From CANDOC01 sp965261725 (GTDB lineage Bacteria > Pseudomonadota > Gammaproteobacteria > Pseudomonadales > Endozoicomonadaceae), in NCBI GenBank assembly GCA_965261725.1, contig CBDHDU010000045.1, positions 1 through 64,000 of the forward strand: a stretch of DNA of 64,000 nt. The letters are read 5' to 3'. Shown one piece after another: positions 63,838-64,000 of this stretch. Within the stretch, counting starts at the first letter, position 1. Each line of letters starts with the position of its first letter. A model generated the notes under the pieces. The model did no database searches. It worked only from the letters and a program-made list of their open reading frames with translations, and had not been told where the DNA came from. The position numbers were made by a program, and so were the translations under genes.

Positions 63838-64000
63838 ATGGATGCCTGTATATCTTCACTACCCAATGATCCGGCACTGAAAGCATGGGGCGAATCACTG
63901 ATCGCCGAGAACCAGTCGCTGCTGGCCCGCAATAAATCCCGGCTGCGGTCATCGTCACCTGCACCGTATTGGTGAAGAAATCAGCGAACAGCTGGATATC
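63838..64000 (+). pseudogene. IS66 transposase TnpC, internally deleted and cut by window edge
   Basis: ATG 63838 starts MDACISSLPNDPALKAWGES, LIAENQSLLARNKS as in IS66 TnpC, then turns out of frame and stops at 63973-63975. A second frame at once gives RHLHRIGEEISEQLDI, which in intact proteins lies some 80 or more residues further on. An internal deletion has therefore removed the intervening helical and zinc-finger region. Confidence 0.8.

Larger units (their letters stand above)
63047..64000 (+). mobile_element. IS66-family element, left end, runs off the window
   Basis: Starts with GTAAGCGCTAATTTCCCCCC, the typical IS66 terminal sequence. It contains tnpA, tnpB and an internally deleted tnpC start. 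The right end is beyond the window. Confidence 0.88.

Overview
The window looks like chromosome of a host-associated or marine gammaproteobacterium, probably of the Oceanospirillales/Pseudomonas-like branch (an Endozoicomonas-type organism would fit). This is inferred from gene families and gene order (NarXL with Nap, AcnD/PrpF-type methylcitrate pathway, liu leucine operon, cysB and thrH close together), from several IS elements and broken genes, and from eukaryote-directed-looking proteins. No rRNA or tRNA gene and no CRISPR array was seen.

Layout. 1-8.3 kb is housekeeping: metH (C-terminus cut by the window edge), an MFS exporter, pfkA, nfuA and pepQ. 8.4-14.5 kb is disturbed: an ISAs1-type transposase, an unknown proline-rich protein, greB, a broken repeat/J-domain gene and a frameshifted DAHP synthase. 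14.6-17.7 kb holds a TauE-like permease, cysB, a small CxxC protein and thrH. 17.7-22.7 kb is an insertion zone: a 163-bp MITE, a universal stress protein, a DUF2937 membrane protein, a nucleotidyltransferase, the tail of an ISAs1 element that shares the MITE end, a frameshifted second transposase and a decayed ORF. pabB follows.

24.3-31.6 kb is a nitrate respiration module: narXL, then divergently napFDABC plus a 42-residue membrane protein. A perfect 7-2-7 NarL/NarP site lies in the control region. 31.7-38.5 kb is the 2-methylcitrate operon (GntR regulator, prpB, prpC, acnD, prpF). 39.6-48.6 kb is leucine/acetoacetate catabolism (liuR, liuABCD, HMG-CoA lyase, acetoacetyl-CoA synthetase) with a perfect palindromic LiuR-type operator. 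51.8-55.6 kb holds three valine-degradation genes and a sirtuin. Together these clusters turn branched-chain amino acids into acetyl-CoA, acetoacetyl-CoA and propionyl-CoA, and the methylcitrate cycle handles the propionyl-CoA.

Between the catabolic blocks are accessory genes with export signals: an exported Nudix protein, an exported beta-propeller-like protein, a 27-bp-repeat protein and a coiled-coil protein. 55.6-59.9 kb is again housekeeping (DTW protein, grxA, phnW, xthA, PPC protein). The most striking gene, at 59989-60711, reads like a cholera/pertussis-toxin-type ADP-ribosyltransferase without a signal peptide. The right end carries a MarR-like regulator, a KfrA-like plasmid protein with its own palindromic operator, and an IS66 element whose tnpC is internally deleted.
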